Below are positions 7,430 through 16,817 of a stretch of 64,000 nucleotides of DNA, piece after piece; the first letter of the stretch is position 1; each line of letters begins with the position of its first letter. The stretch covers positions 372,001 to 436,000 of the forward strand of contig NZ_JONW01000007.1 in the NCBI RefSeq assembly GCF_000712075.1, in the 5' to 3' direction. This DNA comes from Caulobacter sp. UNC358MFTsu5.1 (GTDB lineage Bacteria > Pseudomonadota > Alphaproteobacteria > Caulobacterales > Caulobacteraceae). Made by a program: the position numbers and the translations under genes. Under the pieces are notes generated by a model. That model was not told the origin of the DNA and ran no database searches. It was given only the letters and a program-made list of their open reading frames with translations.

Positions 7430-8944
7430 ATGGCCCACCTGAACAAGATCGTCATCGTCGGCGGCGGCTCGGCCGGCTGGATCTGCGCGTCCATGCTCAG
7501 CCACTATTTCCAGAACGGCCCGACGGAGGTCGAGCTGGTCGAGTCCGAGGAGATCGGCACGATCGGCGTGGGGGAATCCACCATCCCGCCGTTCCTCCAG
7601 CTGATCCGCACCTTGGGGATCAACGAGCAGGAATTCATTCAGGAAACCCAGGCCGCCTTCAAGCTGGGCATCCGGTTCGAGAACTGGCTCGAGAAGGGCG
7701 ACACCTACTACCACCCGTTCGGCCAGATCGGCGGTCCGTTGGAGGTCAACGAGTTCTACCAGTGCTGGCTGCGGGCCAAACAGAACGGCCATCCGTCGAA
7801 CCTGCAGGACTTTGCCCCGGCCACGGCGATGGCCAAGGCCGGCAAGTTCATGCTGCCGGCCGCGGCGCAGAAGACCATGATCGCCAACGCCAACTACGCC
7901 CTGCACGTCGATGCGCGGCTGGTGGGCCTGTACCTGCGCAAGTTCGCCGAGGCGCGGGGCGTCAAGCGCACCGAGGGCATCGTCACCGACGTGGCCACCC
8001 GGCCCGACGGCGGCGTCGCCAAGGTGATCCTGAAGGACGGCCGCGAGGTGGCCGGCGACTTCTTCATCGACTGTTCCGGCTTCCGCGCCCTGCTGATCGG
8101 CAAGACCCTGGGCGAGCCCTTCCGCGACTGGGGCGACGTGCTGCTGTGCGACCGCGCGGTGGTCGCCCAGACCGAGAACCTCGGCCCGCCCCATCCCTAC
8201 ACCCTGGTCCAGGCCCAGGACTTCGGCTGGCGCTGGCGCATCCCGCTGCAGCACCGCGCGGGCAACGGCTATGTCTTCGCCAGCAAGTACCTCAGCGACG
8301 ACGAGGCCACCGCCACCCTGATGAGCCAGATCCAGGGCGAGGTCGTGCTGGGCCCCAACATCATCCCGTTCAAGACCGGCGTGCGCGAGCGGCCCTGGGT
8401 CAAGAACGTGGTCTCCATCGGCCTGTCATGCGGCTTCATCGAGCCGCTGGAGTCCACGGCCCTGCACCTGATCTACAAGGGCATGGACTACTTCCTGCGG
8501 TTCCTGCCGGACATGGACGCCGACCAGACCCTGGCGGCCGAGTACAACCGCCGCATGGTCGCCGACTACGAGGAGATCCGCGACTTCATCGTCCTGCACT
8601 ACGTGACCACCCGGCGCGAGGACACGCCGTTCTGGCGCGACTACCAGAAGGTGGATCCGCCGCAGAGCCTCAAGGAGCGCATCGCCCTGTTCAAGGCCGC
8701 GGGGGTGCTGCGCGACGGGGTCGACGACATGTTCCGGGCGGCCAGCTGGCAGTCGGTGATGGAGGGCATGGGCGTGCGGCCCCAGCGCTACCAGCAGCTG
8801 GTCGATCGCATCCCGCTCAGCGTGATCATGAACCTGATGGACAAGTCCGCCCCCTTGCTGGCCGACTTCGTGGCGACCCTGCCCAGCCATGAGGAGTTCC
8901 TGCGAACCCATTGTCCGGCCGCGCCTTTCAAGCGTTCGGCTTAA
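7430..8944 (+). CDS. Flavin-dependent (tryptophan) halogenase-family protein 2
   Basis: A 504-residue paralogue of the preceding gene, translationally close to it: the AGGAG ribosome-binding site overlaps the upstream stop codon and the ATG is 10 bp beyond. It has GGGSAGW (11-17), GVGESTIPP, the lysine of FKLGIRFENW (K78), WRWRIP and EPLESTAL, so all recognised catalytic landmarks are intact. The frame is open well upstream through the 3' end of gene 1, but no sensible start exists there. It ends 6 bp from the convergent SNase-like gene. Two adjacent, clearly diverged copies suggest different substrates or a heteromer; this is inference. Confidence 0.88.
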   Translation: MAHLNKIVIVGGGSAGWICASMLSHYFQNGPTEVELVESEEIGTIGVGESTIPPFLQLIRTLGINEQEFIQETQAAFKLGIRFENWLEKGDTYYHPFGQIGGPLEVNEFYQCWLRAKQNGHPSNLQDFAPATAMAKAGKFMLPAAAQKTMIANANYALHVDARLVGLYLRKFAEARGVKRTEGIVTDVATRPDGGVAKVILKDGREVAGDFFIDCSGFRALLIGKTLGEPFRDWGDVLLCDRAVVAQTENLGPPHPYTLVQAQDFGWRWRIPLQHRAGNGYVFASKYLSDDEATATLMSQIQGEVVLGPNIIPFKTGVRERPWVKNVVSIGLSCGFIEPLESTALHLIYKGMDYFLRFLPDMDADQTLAAEYNRRMVADYEEIRDFIVLHYVTTRREDTPFWRDYQKVDPPQSLKERIALFKAAGVLRDGVDDMFRAASWQSVMEGMGVRPQRYQQLVDRIPLSVIMNLMDKSAPLLADFVATLPSHEEFLRTHCPAAPFKRSA

Positions 8945-8950
8945 GGAGCG

Positions 8951-9349
8951 TCAGCGCCAGCTCTTGGCCTGGGTGATCGTGGCCGGCTCGGTCAGCAGGG
9001 CCTCCAGCGAGCGCCCGGCGAGCGTGCAGCTGGCGATCTTCACGGGACCTTGGCCGCCCGTGATCCGGCAGGTCAGGGACTGGGAGAAGGTCGCGGCCAT
9101 CAGGCGTTCGCGGTCGACCGGCAGGACGGGCGCGTTGGGGCTGATCCGCAGCGGGATCCAGTGGTCGGGCGTGGGGCCCTGGGCGATGCAGAGCGTGCGG
9201 CCGTCGATGACGTGCAGGACGGGCCCGGTGACGATCCGGCCCACCGCCGGGGCGGGCGCGCGGCAGGTCTGGGCCAGGGCCGGCGCGCCGAGGCACAGGG
9301 CGGCCAAGGCGACGGCCGCCGCTCCCGATCTCGCCCAACCCCTGGCCAT
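8951..9349 (-). CDS. Small exported protein with a degenerate nuclease (SNase-like) core
   Basis: A 132-residue protein with a clear signal peptide (MARGW... to ALAQ, about 27 residues). The segment VLHVIDGRTLCIA followed by WIPLRI recalls the first strands of the staphylococcal-nuclease fold (V-x-DGDT-L, R-L-x-G-I-D), but the downstream catalytic Asp/Glu/Arg set is not recognisable. It carries three or four cysteines that could form disulphides in the periplasm. The ATG at 9349 is chosen because AGAGGA lies 9 bases upstream; GTG codons at 9352 and 9355 are possible. It is convergent with halogenase 2. Function is unknown; the SNase resemblance is tentative. Confidence 0.6.
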   Translation of the reverse strand: MARGWARSGAAAVALAALCLGAPALAQTCRAPAPAVGRIVTGPVLHVIDGRTLCIAQGPTPDHWIPLRISPNAPVLPVDRERLMAATFSQSLTCRITGGQGPVKIASCTLAGRSLEALLTEPATITQAKSWR

Positions 9350-9558
9350 CACCACACGTCCTCTGAACGCCGATTCAACTCGGTCGACGACTTCGCGTTC
9401 CCGGCGGAGCCCGTTGAAACCACTGACGTTTGTAGAGTGTTGCTCGGGCGCCGCAGGCCGCGCGGACCCAGCCGGATCGGCGTGCTAAAGGAAGGTCGGC
9501 CAAACCGGCGACTCGCCGCCGGTGGACGGACACGGACGGGAGAACTCCGCTGGCGACG

Positions 9559-10938
9559 GTGAAGCGTACGGGATCGCGCAAGACCCTGACGGCCGCCAAT
9601 CTGGCGGCCCTGGGCGCGGAGCGGCTGGCCGAACTGCTGATCGACGTCGCCGAGGGCCACGCCCAGATCAAGCGCCGGCTGCGCCTGGAGCTGGCCGGCG
9701 AGATCGGTCCCGACGACCTGGCCGCCGAACTGGCCAAGCGCATCGACACCGTCGCCGACGCCCGCTCGCGCATCCACTGGCGCAAGCACAAGGAGTTCGT
9801 GCGCGAACTGGACATGCAACGCGCTTTGATCGCGGGCCGGCTGACCGAACTGGACGCCGCCCTGTCCCTGCCGATGATGCTGCGGTTCCTGGCCTTGGCC
9901 GAGGGGGTGTCGCACCGCACCGCCGACGCCAAGGGCGAGGTCGAGGCGGTGTTCGACGCCGCCGTCGACGACCTGGCGGCGATCGCGCCCCTGGCCCTGG
10001 CCGATCCGAGGGCGCTGGGGGATCAGTTGCTTGACCTGCTGCTGCACGGCCGCGCCGGTCTTGGGCCGCGGGCCCTGAAGAACGCCCTGCCGGCCCTGGG
10101 CGCCGAGGGCGTCGCGGGGCTGCGGGCGCGGGTCGAGACGACCATGGCCTCGCAGAAGCGGGTCAGCGGCGCGCTGAAGGCCGCGGTCCAGGTGCTGGCC
10201 GACGCCCAGGGCGACGTCGACGGCTATGTCGCCCAGTTCACCGAGTCCCAGGCCGTGCTGCCGCCGATCGGGGCCCAGATCGCCCGGCGGCTGACGGCGG
10301 CGGGACGCCATGACGAGGCGGTGGCCGCCCTCGACCGCTCGACGCCCGGCTCGTTCGCCCAGCTGGTCGGGACCGTGCTGGGGCGTCCGACGATGCCCGG
10401 CCCGGGCGCGCTGGACTGGGAGGACGCCTATATCGAGGTGCTGGAGGCGAGGGGGCAGGGCGACTTGGCCCAGGACATGCGCTGGACCAGCTTCGAGCGC
10501 GGCCTGTCGGTGGAGCGCCTGCGCGACTACCTCAAGCGCCTGCCGGATTTCGACGACGTCGAGGCCGAGGACAAGGCCCTGGCCCACGCCGAGGACTTCC
10601 ACGACCTCCACGCCGCCCTGGACTTCCTGGTCCGCTGGCCGGCCTGGGACCGCGCCGCGCGGCTGGTGCTGCGCCGCTGGGGCGACCTGGACGGTGACCG
10701 TCCCGAGCTGCTGGAGCCGGCCGCCCGCGCCATCGAGGGCCGCCATCCGCTGGCCGCGACCCTGCTGCTGCGGGCCATGATCCTGGACACCGCCCGCTAC
10801 GCCCGCGCCGCCCGCTACAAGGACGCCCAGCGCCAGCTGCTGGAAGCCGCCTCCCTGGCCCCGGCCATCGGCGACTGGGGCGGCCACGAGGACGCCGAGG
10901 CCTTCGCGGCCAAGGTGGCGGGCTATCGGCGATGGTAG
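9559..10938 (+). CDS. DUF6880-like alpha-helical protein
   Basis: A 459-residue cytoplasmic protein, almost wholly alpha-helical with repeat-like Ala/Leu-rich helices and no transmembrane segment. The opening KTLTAANLAALGAERLAELL and the later LLRAMILDTARYARAARYKD match my memory of DUF6880 proteins, a family of unknown function found in alphaproteobacteria. The start shown is a GTG. However, the Shine-Dalgarno GGGAG (9538-9542) is 16 bases away, while an in-frame CTG at 9550 is 7 bases from it, so the true N-terminus may be three residues longer. Followed 102 bp later by the Pcm-like gene. Confidence 0.75.
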   Translation: MKRTGSRKTLTAANLAALGAERLAELLIDVAEGHAQIKRRLRLELAGEIGPDDLAAELAKRIDTVADARSRIHWRKHKEFVRELDMQRALIAGRLTELDAALSLPMMLRFLALAEGVSHRTADAKGEVEAVFDAAVDDLAAIAPLALADPRALGDQLLDLLLHGRAGLGPRALKNALPALGAEGVAGLRARVETTMASQKRVSGALKAAVQVLADAQGDVDGYVAQFTESQAVLPPIGAQIARRLTAAGRHDEAVAALDRSTPGSFAQLVGTVLGRPTMPGPGALDWEDAYIEVLEARGQGDLAQDMRWTSFERGLSVERLRDYLKRLPDFDDVEAEDKALAHAEDFHDLHAALDFLVRWPAWDRAARLVLRRWGDLDGDRPELLEPAARAIEGRHPLAATLLLRAMILDTARYARAARYKDAQRQLLEAASLAPAIGDWGGHEDAEAFAAKVAGYRRW

Positions 10939-11040
10939 CCGCCGCTCCGGAATGGGCGCGGCGACGTAAAGCCTCGATTGCCTAGACCCGAGCGCCGGAC
11001 CTATAAGCGCCCTGAAGTATCCAGCCCCCCGAGGGATTCC

Positions 11041-11613
11041 ATGAGCTCCGATTTCGCCGCCGCGCGCCTGAACATGGTCGAAAGCCAGATCCGCACGGCC
11101 GATGTCACCGATCTGCCCCTGCAGGACGCCCTGCGCGTCGTGCCGCGCGAGACCCTGGTCCCGGCCGGCAAGGGCTATCTGGCCTATGCCGACGCCGACG
11201 TCGAATACGCGCCCGGCCGCTGGCTGCTGCGCCCGCGCGAGGTGGGCAAGCTGCTGCAGCACCTGCGTCCGCGCGAGGGCGACAAGGCCCTGGCCATCGC
11301 CGCGCCCTACGCGGCCGCCGTGCTGGAGCAGATGGGCGTGCAGGTCACCCGCCTGGACGCCGACGACCTGACCGCCGTGCCCGGCGGGAACTACGACGTG
11401 ATCATCTGCGAAGGCGCCGTGCCGCGGGCTCCGGCCAGCTGGACCAAGGCCCTGGCCCAGGGCGGCCGCCTGGCGGTGATCGAGCGCGACGGTCCGGTCG
11501 GTCGCGCCGTGATCTACGTCCAGGCCGAGGACGGCGTCGGCCGTCGCGCCGTGTTCGACGCCACCCCGCCGCTGCTGGCCGGTTTCGCCGTCGAACGGGG
11601 CTTTGCGTTCTGA
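11041..11613 (+). CDS. Degenerate protein-L-isoaspartate O-methyltransferase-like protein
   Basis: A 190-residue relative of Pcm, the enzyme that methylates isoaspartate in damaged proteins. The N-terminus (DFAAARLNMVESQIRTADV, VPRETLVP, YADADVEYAPGRWLLRP) is typical, and YDVIICEGAVPRAP plus QGGRLAVIER match Pcm motifs. The SAM-binding motif I, normally an E-x-G-x-G-x-G run, is here ALAIAAPYAAAV (about 83-94) with no glycine loop, so methyltransferase activity is doubtful. The ATG at 11041 has GAGGGA upstream. It precedes the TolC-like gene by 170 bp on the same strand; I recall the same order in Caulobacter crescentus, which suggests a conserved role linked to secretion or the envelope. Confidence 0.8.
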   Translation: MSSDFAAARLNMVESQIRTADVTDLPLQDALRVVPRETLVPAGKGYLAYADADVEYAPGRWLLRPREVGKLLQHLRPREGDKALAIAAPYAAAVLEQMGVQVTRLDADDLTAVPGGNYDVIICEGAVPRAPASWTKALAQGGRLAVIERDGPVGRAVIYVQAEDGVGRRAVFDATPPLLAGFAVERGFAF

Positions 11614-11783
11614 CGACTTCCGGTCCAGAAACTAGAACGCAACGTCTGCGTGAAAAAAGCTTAACTAGCGGCCTATGGTCTCTCGCCTTACAGCCGATCA
11701 TATAGGGTGCGGGCGTCGCGCCTGATCTGAGCAAGTCTCTGGCCCGGGTCTCGGGCCGGGGGGTTTCGTGGGGAATGAACTTG

Positions 11784-13286
11784 ATGTCGAACAGCCGTCG
11801 GGCCGCTTTGCTGGCCGCCGCTTGCAGCCTGGGTCTGGTCGCGGGCCTGGCTTCGGCCGTCCAGGCCGAGACCCTGGCGGACGCCCTGGCCCTGGCCTAT
11901 CAGACCAACCCCACCCTGCAGGGACAGCGCGCCAGCCAGCGGGTCACCGACGAGGGCGTGGTCCAGGCCAAGACCGCCTTCCGCCCGACGCTGAACGCCA
12001 CGGCCGACGCCACGGTGTCGCGCACGGACCTGGCCAACCCGGTGACGACGGTTGTTGGCAACCAGATCGTCACCCGCGACCACACCACCGGCAGCGGCAG
12101 CGGGGCCAGCCTGGCCCTGACGCAGCCGCTCTATACGGGCGGCCGGGCCAACGCCAACCTGACCGCCGCGGAGGCCGACGTGCTGGCCGGCCGCGAGGAC
12201 CTGCGCAGCGTCGAGCAGTCGGTGCTGGGCAACGTCATCCAGAGCTATGTCGACGTGCGCCGCGACCAGGAACGCCTGCGCATCGCCCAGGAGAACGTCA
12301 ACGTCCTGAACCGCCAGCTGGAAGAGTCCAAGGCGCGCTTCGAGGTCGGCGAGATCACCCGCACCGACGTGGCCCAGTCGGAGGCCCGCCTGGCCTCGGC
12401 CCAGGCCAGCCTGTCGTCGGCCCAGGCCATCCTGGCCGCCAGCCGCGCGGCCTACGCCGCCGTGGTCGGCCAGAACCCCACCGACCTGGCGCCCGAGCCG
12501 TCCCTGGCCGCCCTGCTGCCCAGCAGCGTCGAGCAGGCCTTCGACCTGGTCGACCAGAACAACCCGTCGATCCAGGCTGCCCGCTACACCGAGCAGGCCG
12601 CCGCGGCCCGCGTCGCCGCGGCCAAGGCCGCCTTCCTGCCGACGGTCGGCGCCCGCGCGGGCTTCGACACCGACGCGACCCGCACCAACGGCACCGGCCG
12701 CGACTTCGGCGACTACAACCGCGGCTACACCGCCTCGCTGACCGCCTCGGTGCCGCTGTTCACCGGCGGCCTCAACAGCTCGCAGGTGCGCGCCGCCAAG
12801 GAACGCGAGAACGCCGCCCGCATCGCGGTGGAGGGCGCGCAGCGCCAGGCCCTGCAGCAGATCTCGACCGCCTGGAACAACCTGCTGGCCTCGCGCGCCA
12901 ACCTGGTGTCGAACGAGGAACAGGTCCGGGCCACCCGCATCGCCTTCGAAGGCGTGCGCCAGGAGCAGCAGGTCGGCCTGCGCACCACCCTGGACGTCCT
13001 GAACGCCCAGCTGGAACTGGCCAACGCCGAGGTCGCCCTGGTCGTGGCCCGTCGCGACGAATACGTGGCCAGCGCCAGCGTCCTGCAGGCCATGGGCGTG
13101 CTGAACGTCGCCAACCTGGCCCCCGAGGTCCCGCGCTACGACCCGGTCAAGTCGTACGACAAGGTCAACCATTCGTTCGGCTGGGTGCCGTGGGAGCCCG
13201 TCGTGCGGGGGATCGACAAGGTCGGCGCCCCGTCGCCGGTGTTGAAGAAGGCTCCCGAGGCCTCGACGCCGGCGGCCGGCAAATAG
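11784..13286 (+). CDS. TolC-family outer-membrane efflux/type I secretion channel
   Basis: A 500-residue trimeric outer-membrane channel that partners inner-membrane exporters for drug efflux or type I protein secretion. It has a signal peptide (about 1-28, ending SAVQA), then ETLADALALAYQTNPTLQ, the entry helix of the family, and two internally similar halves each with long coiled-coil helices (VEQSVLGNVIQSYVDVRRDQ; the second half near QQISTAWNNLLASRANLV) and strands such as LTQPLYTGG and ASVPLFTGG. I chose the ATG at 11784, 9 bases after GTGGGGA, over the ATG at 11775, which abuts that site. In Caulobacter crescentus the gene beside popZ is one of the RsaF-type channels of S-layer export; orthology is likely but not proven here. 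Confidence 0.9.
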   Translation: MSNSRRAALLAAACSLGLVAGLASAVQAETLADALALAYQTNPTLQGQRASQRVTDEGVVQAKTAFRPTLNATADATVSRTDLANPVTTVVGNQIVTRDHTTGSGSGASLALTQPLYTGGRANANLTAAEADVLAGREDLRSVEQSVLGNVIQSYVDVRRDQERLRIAQENVNVLNRQLEESKARFEVGEITRTDVAQSEARLASAQASLSSAQAILAASRAAYAAVVGQNPTDLAPEPSLAALLPSSVEQAFDLVDQNNPSIQAARYTEQAAAARVAAAKAAFLPTVGARAGFDTDATRTNGTGRDFGDYNRGYTASLTASVPLFTGGLNSSQVRAAKERENAARIAVEGAQRQALQQISTAWNNLLASRANLVSNEEQVRATRIAFEGVRQEQQVGLRTTLDVLNAQLELANAEVALVVARRDEYVASASVLQAMGVLNVANLAPEVPRYDPVKSYDKVNHSFGWVPWEPVVRGIDKVGAPSPVLKKAPEASTPAAGK

Positions 13287-13403
13287 GGCGAATTGAAGCG
13301 TCGGTGATGCTTGAGCTTGCTTAACCGGCGCAAGTCTGCACCATCGCGCTAAGCGCCCCGCTTGGGCGCTCCAGGATTCGTACCCTTTCGAGACGGCCCC
13401 CAC

Positions 13404-13943
13404 ATGTCCGACCAGAGCCCCCAAGAACCGACGATGGAGGAGATCCTCGCCTCCATTCGACGCATCATCTCGGAAGATGACGCGCCGGCGGAGGCCGCTG
13501 CGGCGCCCGAACCGGAAGCGGAAGCCGCTCCCGCCGTCGAGGAAGCGCCGGCCGAGGACGACGTCCTGGAGCTGACCGACCCGATCGAACCGGCCGCGCC
13601 GGTCGAGACCATGGGCGACATCGACGTCTACAAGCCCGAGCCCGAGCCGGAACCCGCCCCGCCGCCGCCTCCGGCGCCCGAGCCGGAACCGATCCAGGGC
13701 TTCTCGCGCGACGAAGTGGCCGACAACCTGGTGGGCGACCACGCCGCCAGTCTGGCCGCCACCGCCTTCGGCAGCCTGAGCTCGGCCCTGCTGATGCCCA
13801 AGGACGGCCGCACCCTGGAAGACGTCGTGCGCGAACTGCTGCGCCCGCTGCTCAAGGAGTGGCTGGACCAGAACCTGCCGCGCATCGTCGAGACCAAGGT
13901 CGAGGAAGAAGTCCACCGCATCGCCCGCGGCCGCAGCGTATAA
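13404..13943 (+). CDS. popZ: Polar organizing protein PopZ
   Basis: A 179-residue self-assembling scaffold that forms a ribosome-excluding matrix at the cell poles, tethers the ParB/parS centromere complex and recruits cell-cycle regulators. All three known regions are visible: a short N-terminal client-binding helix (MEEILASIRRIISEDD, about 11-26), a disordered acidic Pro/Glu linker (about 27-98, including PEPEPEPAPPPPPAPEPEP), and a C-terminal helical oligomerisation region (about 101-179, ending HRIARGRSV). Length is close to the Caulobacter crescentus protein. The frame is open 14 codons upstream, but the ATG at 13404 gives the family start. It is followed by two hairpins and valS. This is the best taxonomic marker in the window. 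Confidence 0.96.
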   Translation: MSDQSPQEPTMEEILASIRRIISEDDAPAEAAAAPEPEAEAAPAVEEAPAEDDVLELTDPIEPAAPVETMGDIDVYKPEPEPEPAPPPPPAPEPEPIQGFSRDEVADNLVGDHAASLAATAFGSLSSALLMPKDGRTLEDVVRELLRPLLKEWLDQNLPRIVETKVEEEVHRIARGRSV

Positions 13944-13947
13944 CCGA

Positions 13948-13980
13948 CGTCATCGCCCGTCCGCGGACGGGGCGATGACG
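13948..13980 (+). terminator. Strong GC hairpin after popZ (no U tract)
   Basis: CGTCATCGCCC / GGGCGATGACG arms surround an inner GTCCGCGGAC palindrome, making a stem of about 15 bp with one bulged G. It starts 5 bases after the popZ stop. With no T run it is more likely to protect the mRNA 3' end than to terminate by itself. Confidence 0.6.
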
Positions 13981-13991
13981 AAGACATGGAT

Positions 13992-14020
13992 AAGGCGGTC
14001 GCTCCGGCGGCCGCCTTTTT
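13992..14020 (+). terminator. Rho-independent terminator between popZ and valS
   Basis: AAGGCGG (13992-13998) pairs with CCGCCTT (14011-14017), with further internal GC pairing, and the stem runs into TTTTT (14016-14020). It insulates popZ from valS. Confidence 0.75.
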
Positions 14021-14093
14021 CCGTCTAAAAATCCCAGATGAACCAAGGCCCAAGGTTTCGCCCGGCGGCCGCAGATGGCATATCCCCAGCGCC

Positions 14094-16817
14094 ATGCTTG
14101 AAAAGACCTTCGATCCCAAATCCGTCGAGCCCCGTCTGTACGCCGCCTGGGAGGCCTCCGGGGCCTTCAAGCCGAGCGAGGACCCGAACGCCGAGACGTT
14201 CACGATCGTCATCCCGCCGCCGAACGTGACGGGCTCGCTGCACATCGGCCACGCCCTGAACAACACGCTGCAGGACGTGCTGACGCGCTTCCACCGCATG
14301 CGCGGCAAGTCGGCCCTGTGGCTGCCGGGCACCGACCACGCGGGCATCGCCACCCAGATGGTCGTCGAGCGCCAGCTGGCCGCCGCCGGCAACATCGGCC
14401 GTCGCGAGATGGGCCGCGAGGCCTTCGTCGAGAAGGTCTGGGAATGGAAGGCCGAGAGCGGCGGCGCCATCACCAACCAGCTGCGCCGCCTGGGCGCCAG
14501 CTGCGACTGGTCGCGCGAGCGCTTCACCTTGGACGAGGGCCTGTCGGCCGCCGTCCGCAAGGTGTTCGTCCAGCTCTACAAGCAGAAGCTGCTGTATCGC
14601 GACAAGCGCCTGGTCAACTGGGACCCGCAGTTCCAGACCGCCATCTCCGACCTCGAGGTCGAGCAGAAGGAGGTCGACGGCGCCTACTGGCACTTCGCCT
14701 ATCCGCTGGCCGACGGCGTGACCTTCCAGTACCCGGTCGCCTTCGACGACGAGGGCAAGCCGACCGAATTCGAGACCCGCGACTTCATCGTCGTGGCCAC
14801 CACGCGTCCCGAGACGATGCTGGGCGACACCGCCGTGGCCGTCCATCCGTCGGACGAGCGCTACAAGGACCTGGTCGGCAAGGACGTGATCCTGCCGATC
14901 GTCGGCCGCCGCATCCCGATCGTCGCCGACGACTACGCCGACCCGACCAAGGGCTCGGGCGCGGTCAAGATCACCCCGGCCCACGACTTCAACGACTTCG
15001 GCGTGGGCAAGCGCCACGGCCTGCCGGCCATCAACATCCTGACGCCCGACGCGCGCCTGAACGACGAGGTCCCGGAAGCCTATCGCGGCCTGGACCGCTT
15101 CGTCGCCCGCAAGCAGATCGTCGCCCGCGCCGAGGAAGACGGCTGGCTGCGCGAGATCGAGAAGACCAAGCACATGGTCCCGCACGGCGACCGCTCGGGC
15201 GTGGTCATCGAGCCTTACCTGACCGACCAGTGGTACGTCGACGCCAAGACCCTGGCCCAGCCGGCCCTGAAGGCGGTGGAGGAGGGCGCGACGGTCTTCG
15301 AGCCCCGGCACTGGGAAAAGACCTACTTCGAGTGGCTGCGCAACATCGAGCCCTGGTGCGTCTCGCGCCAGCTGTGGTGGGGCCACCGCATCCCGGCCTG
15401 GTTCGGTCCGGACGGCCACATCTTCGTCGAGGAGACCGAGGAAGAGGCCCTGGCCGCCGCCATCCTGCACTACGGCGACGAGGCGCCGGTCCTGAAGCGC
15501 GACGAGGACGTGCTGGACACTTGGTTCAGCTCGGCCCTGTGGCCGTTCTCGACCCTGGGCTGGCCCGAGAAGACCGACGACCTGCAACGCTTCTACCCGA
15601 CCAGCACCCTGGTCACCGGCTTCGACATCATCTTCTTCTGGGTCGCCCGGATGATGATGATGGGCATCCACTTCATGGGCGAAGTCCCGTTCAAGCAGGT
15701 GTTCATCAACGCCCTCGTCCGTGACGAGAAGGGCGCCAAGATGAGCAAGTCCAAGGGCAACGTGATGGATCCCCTGATCCTGATCGACGAACTGGGCTGC
15801 GACGCGGTGCGCTTCACCATGACGGCGATGTCGGGCCAGGCGCGCGACATCAAGCTCTCCAAGCAGCGCATCGAGGGTTATCGCAACTTCGGCACCAAGC
15901 TGTGGAACGCCTCGCGCTTCGCCCAGATGAACGAGTGCGTCCGCGTCGAGGGCTTCGACCCGTCGACCGTCCAGCAGCCGATCAACCGCTGGATCCGCGG
16001 CGAGACGGTCAAGACCGTCGCCAAGGTGACGGCGGCCCTGGAAGCCCCGTCCTTCGACGCCGCCGCCGACGCGCTCTACAAGTTCATCTGGAACGTGTTC
16101 TGCGACTGGTACCTGGAGCTGGCCAAGCCGATCCTGAACGGCGACGACGCCGAGGCCAAGGCCGAGACCCGCGCCACGGCCGCCTGGGCCCTGGACGTGA
16201 TCCTCAAGCTCCTGCACCCGGTCATGCCGTTCATCACCGAGGAGCTGTGGGACAAGACCGCCGAGTTCGGCGCGCCCCGCACGGGCATGCTGATCGTCGA
16301 GCAGTGGCCGCAGCTGCCGGAGAGCTGGATCGACGCGGAAGCCGAGGCCGAGATCGGCTGGCTGGTCGACACGGTCGGCGAGATCCGCTCGATCCGCGCC
16401 GAGATGAACGTGCCGCCGTCGGCCAAGCCGCCGCTGTCGGTGATCGGCGCCAACGCCGAGACCAAGGCCCGCCTGGCCCGCCACCGCGACCTGCTGCTGA
16501 CCCTGGCGCGCCTGGACAGCGCCCGCGAGGCCGACGCGGCGCCGGCTGGTTCGGTCCCGATCGTGCTGGGCGAGGCGACCGGCGCCCTGGCCATCGCCGA
16601 GTTCATCGACCTTTCGGCCGAGAAGGCGCGCCTGGCCAAGGAGATCGCCGGCCACGTCGGCGAGATCGAGAAGACCGGCAAGAAGCTGAACAACCCCGAC
16701 TTCCTGGCCCGCGCCAAGGAGGAGGTGGTCGAGGAGAACCGCGAGCGCCTCGCCGAGGCCGAAGCGGCCAAGGCCAAGCTGGAAGCCGCGCTCGCGCGGC
16801 TCGAGGCGGTGGGGTGA
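14094..16817 (+). CDS. valS: Valyl-tRNA synthetase
   Basis: A 907-residue class Ia synthetase that charges tRNA-Val and edits misactivated threonine. The HIGH motif is H50-I-G-H53 inside [15 protein letters not shown], and KMSKS begins at residue 549 (KMSKSKGNV). The CP1 editing domain lies between them ([19 protein letters not shown]). An anticodon-binding helical domain follows, and the C-terminus ([20 protein letters not shown] onwards) is the tRNA-binding coiled coil typical of ValS. The frame extends 36 codons upstream, but the ATG at 14094 gives [16 protein letters not shown], the usual start. Its stop overlaps the start of the next gene by four bases. Confidence 0.97.
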   Translation: MLEKTFDPKSVEPRLYAAWEASGAFKPSEDPNAETFTIVIPPPNVTGSLHIGHALNNTLQDVLTRFHRMRGKSALWLPGTDHAGIATQMVVERQLAAAGNIGRREMGREAFVEKVWEWKAESGGAITNQLRRLGASCDWSRERFTLDEGLSAAVRKVFVQLYKQKLLYRDKRLVNWDPQFQTAISDLEVEQKEVDGAYWHFAYPLADGVTFQYPVAFDDEGKPTEFETRDFIVVATTRPETMLGDTAVAVHPSDERYKDLVGKDVILPIVGRRIPIVADDYADPTKGSGAVKITPAHDFNDFGVGKRHGLPAINILTPDARLNDEVPEAYRGLDRFVARKQIVARAEEDGWLREIEKTKHMVPHGDRSGVVIEPYLTDQWYVDAKTLAQPALKAVEEGATVFEPRHWEKTYFEWLRNIEPWCVSRQLWWGHRIPAWFGPDGHIFVEETEEEALAAAILHYGDEAPVLKRDEDVLDTWFSSALWPFSTLGWPEKTDDLQRFYPTSTLVTGFDIIFFWVARMMMMGIHFMGEVPFKQVFINALVRDEKGAKMSKSKGNVMDPLILIDELGCDAVRFTMTAMSGQARDIKLSKQRIEGYRNFGTKLWNASRFAQMNECVRVEGFDPSTVQQPINRWIRGETVKTVAKVTAALEAPSFDAAADALYKFIWNVFCDWYLELAKPILNGDDAEAKAETRATAAWALDVILKLLHPVMPFITEELWDKTAEFGAPRTGMLIVEQWPQLPESWIDAEAEAEIGWLVDTVGEIRSIRAEMNVPPSAKPPLSVIGANAETKARLARHRDLLLTLARLDSAREADAAPAGSVPIVLGEATGALAIAEFIDLSAEKARLAKEIAGHVGEIEKTGKKLNNPDFLARAKEEVVEENRERLAEAEAAKAKLEAALARLEAVG

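Noticed and set aside
13287..13403. CtrA binding site upstream of popZ
   Set aside because: Only one TTAACC half-site (13321-13326); the second half at the required spacing is missing.
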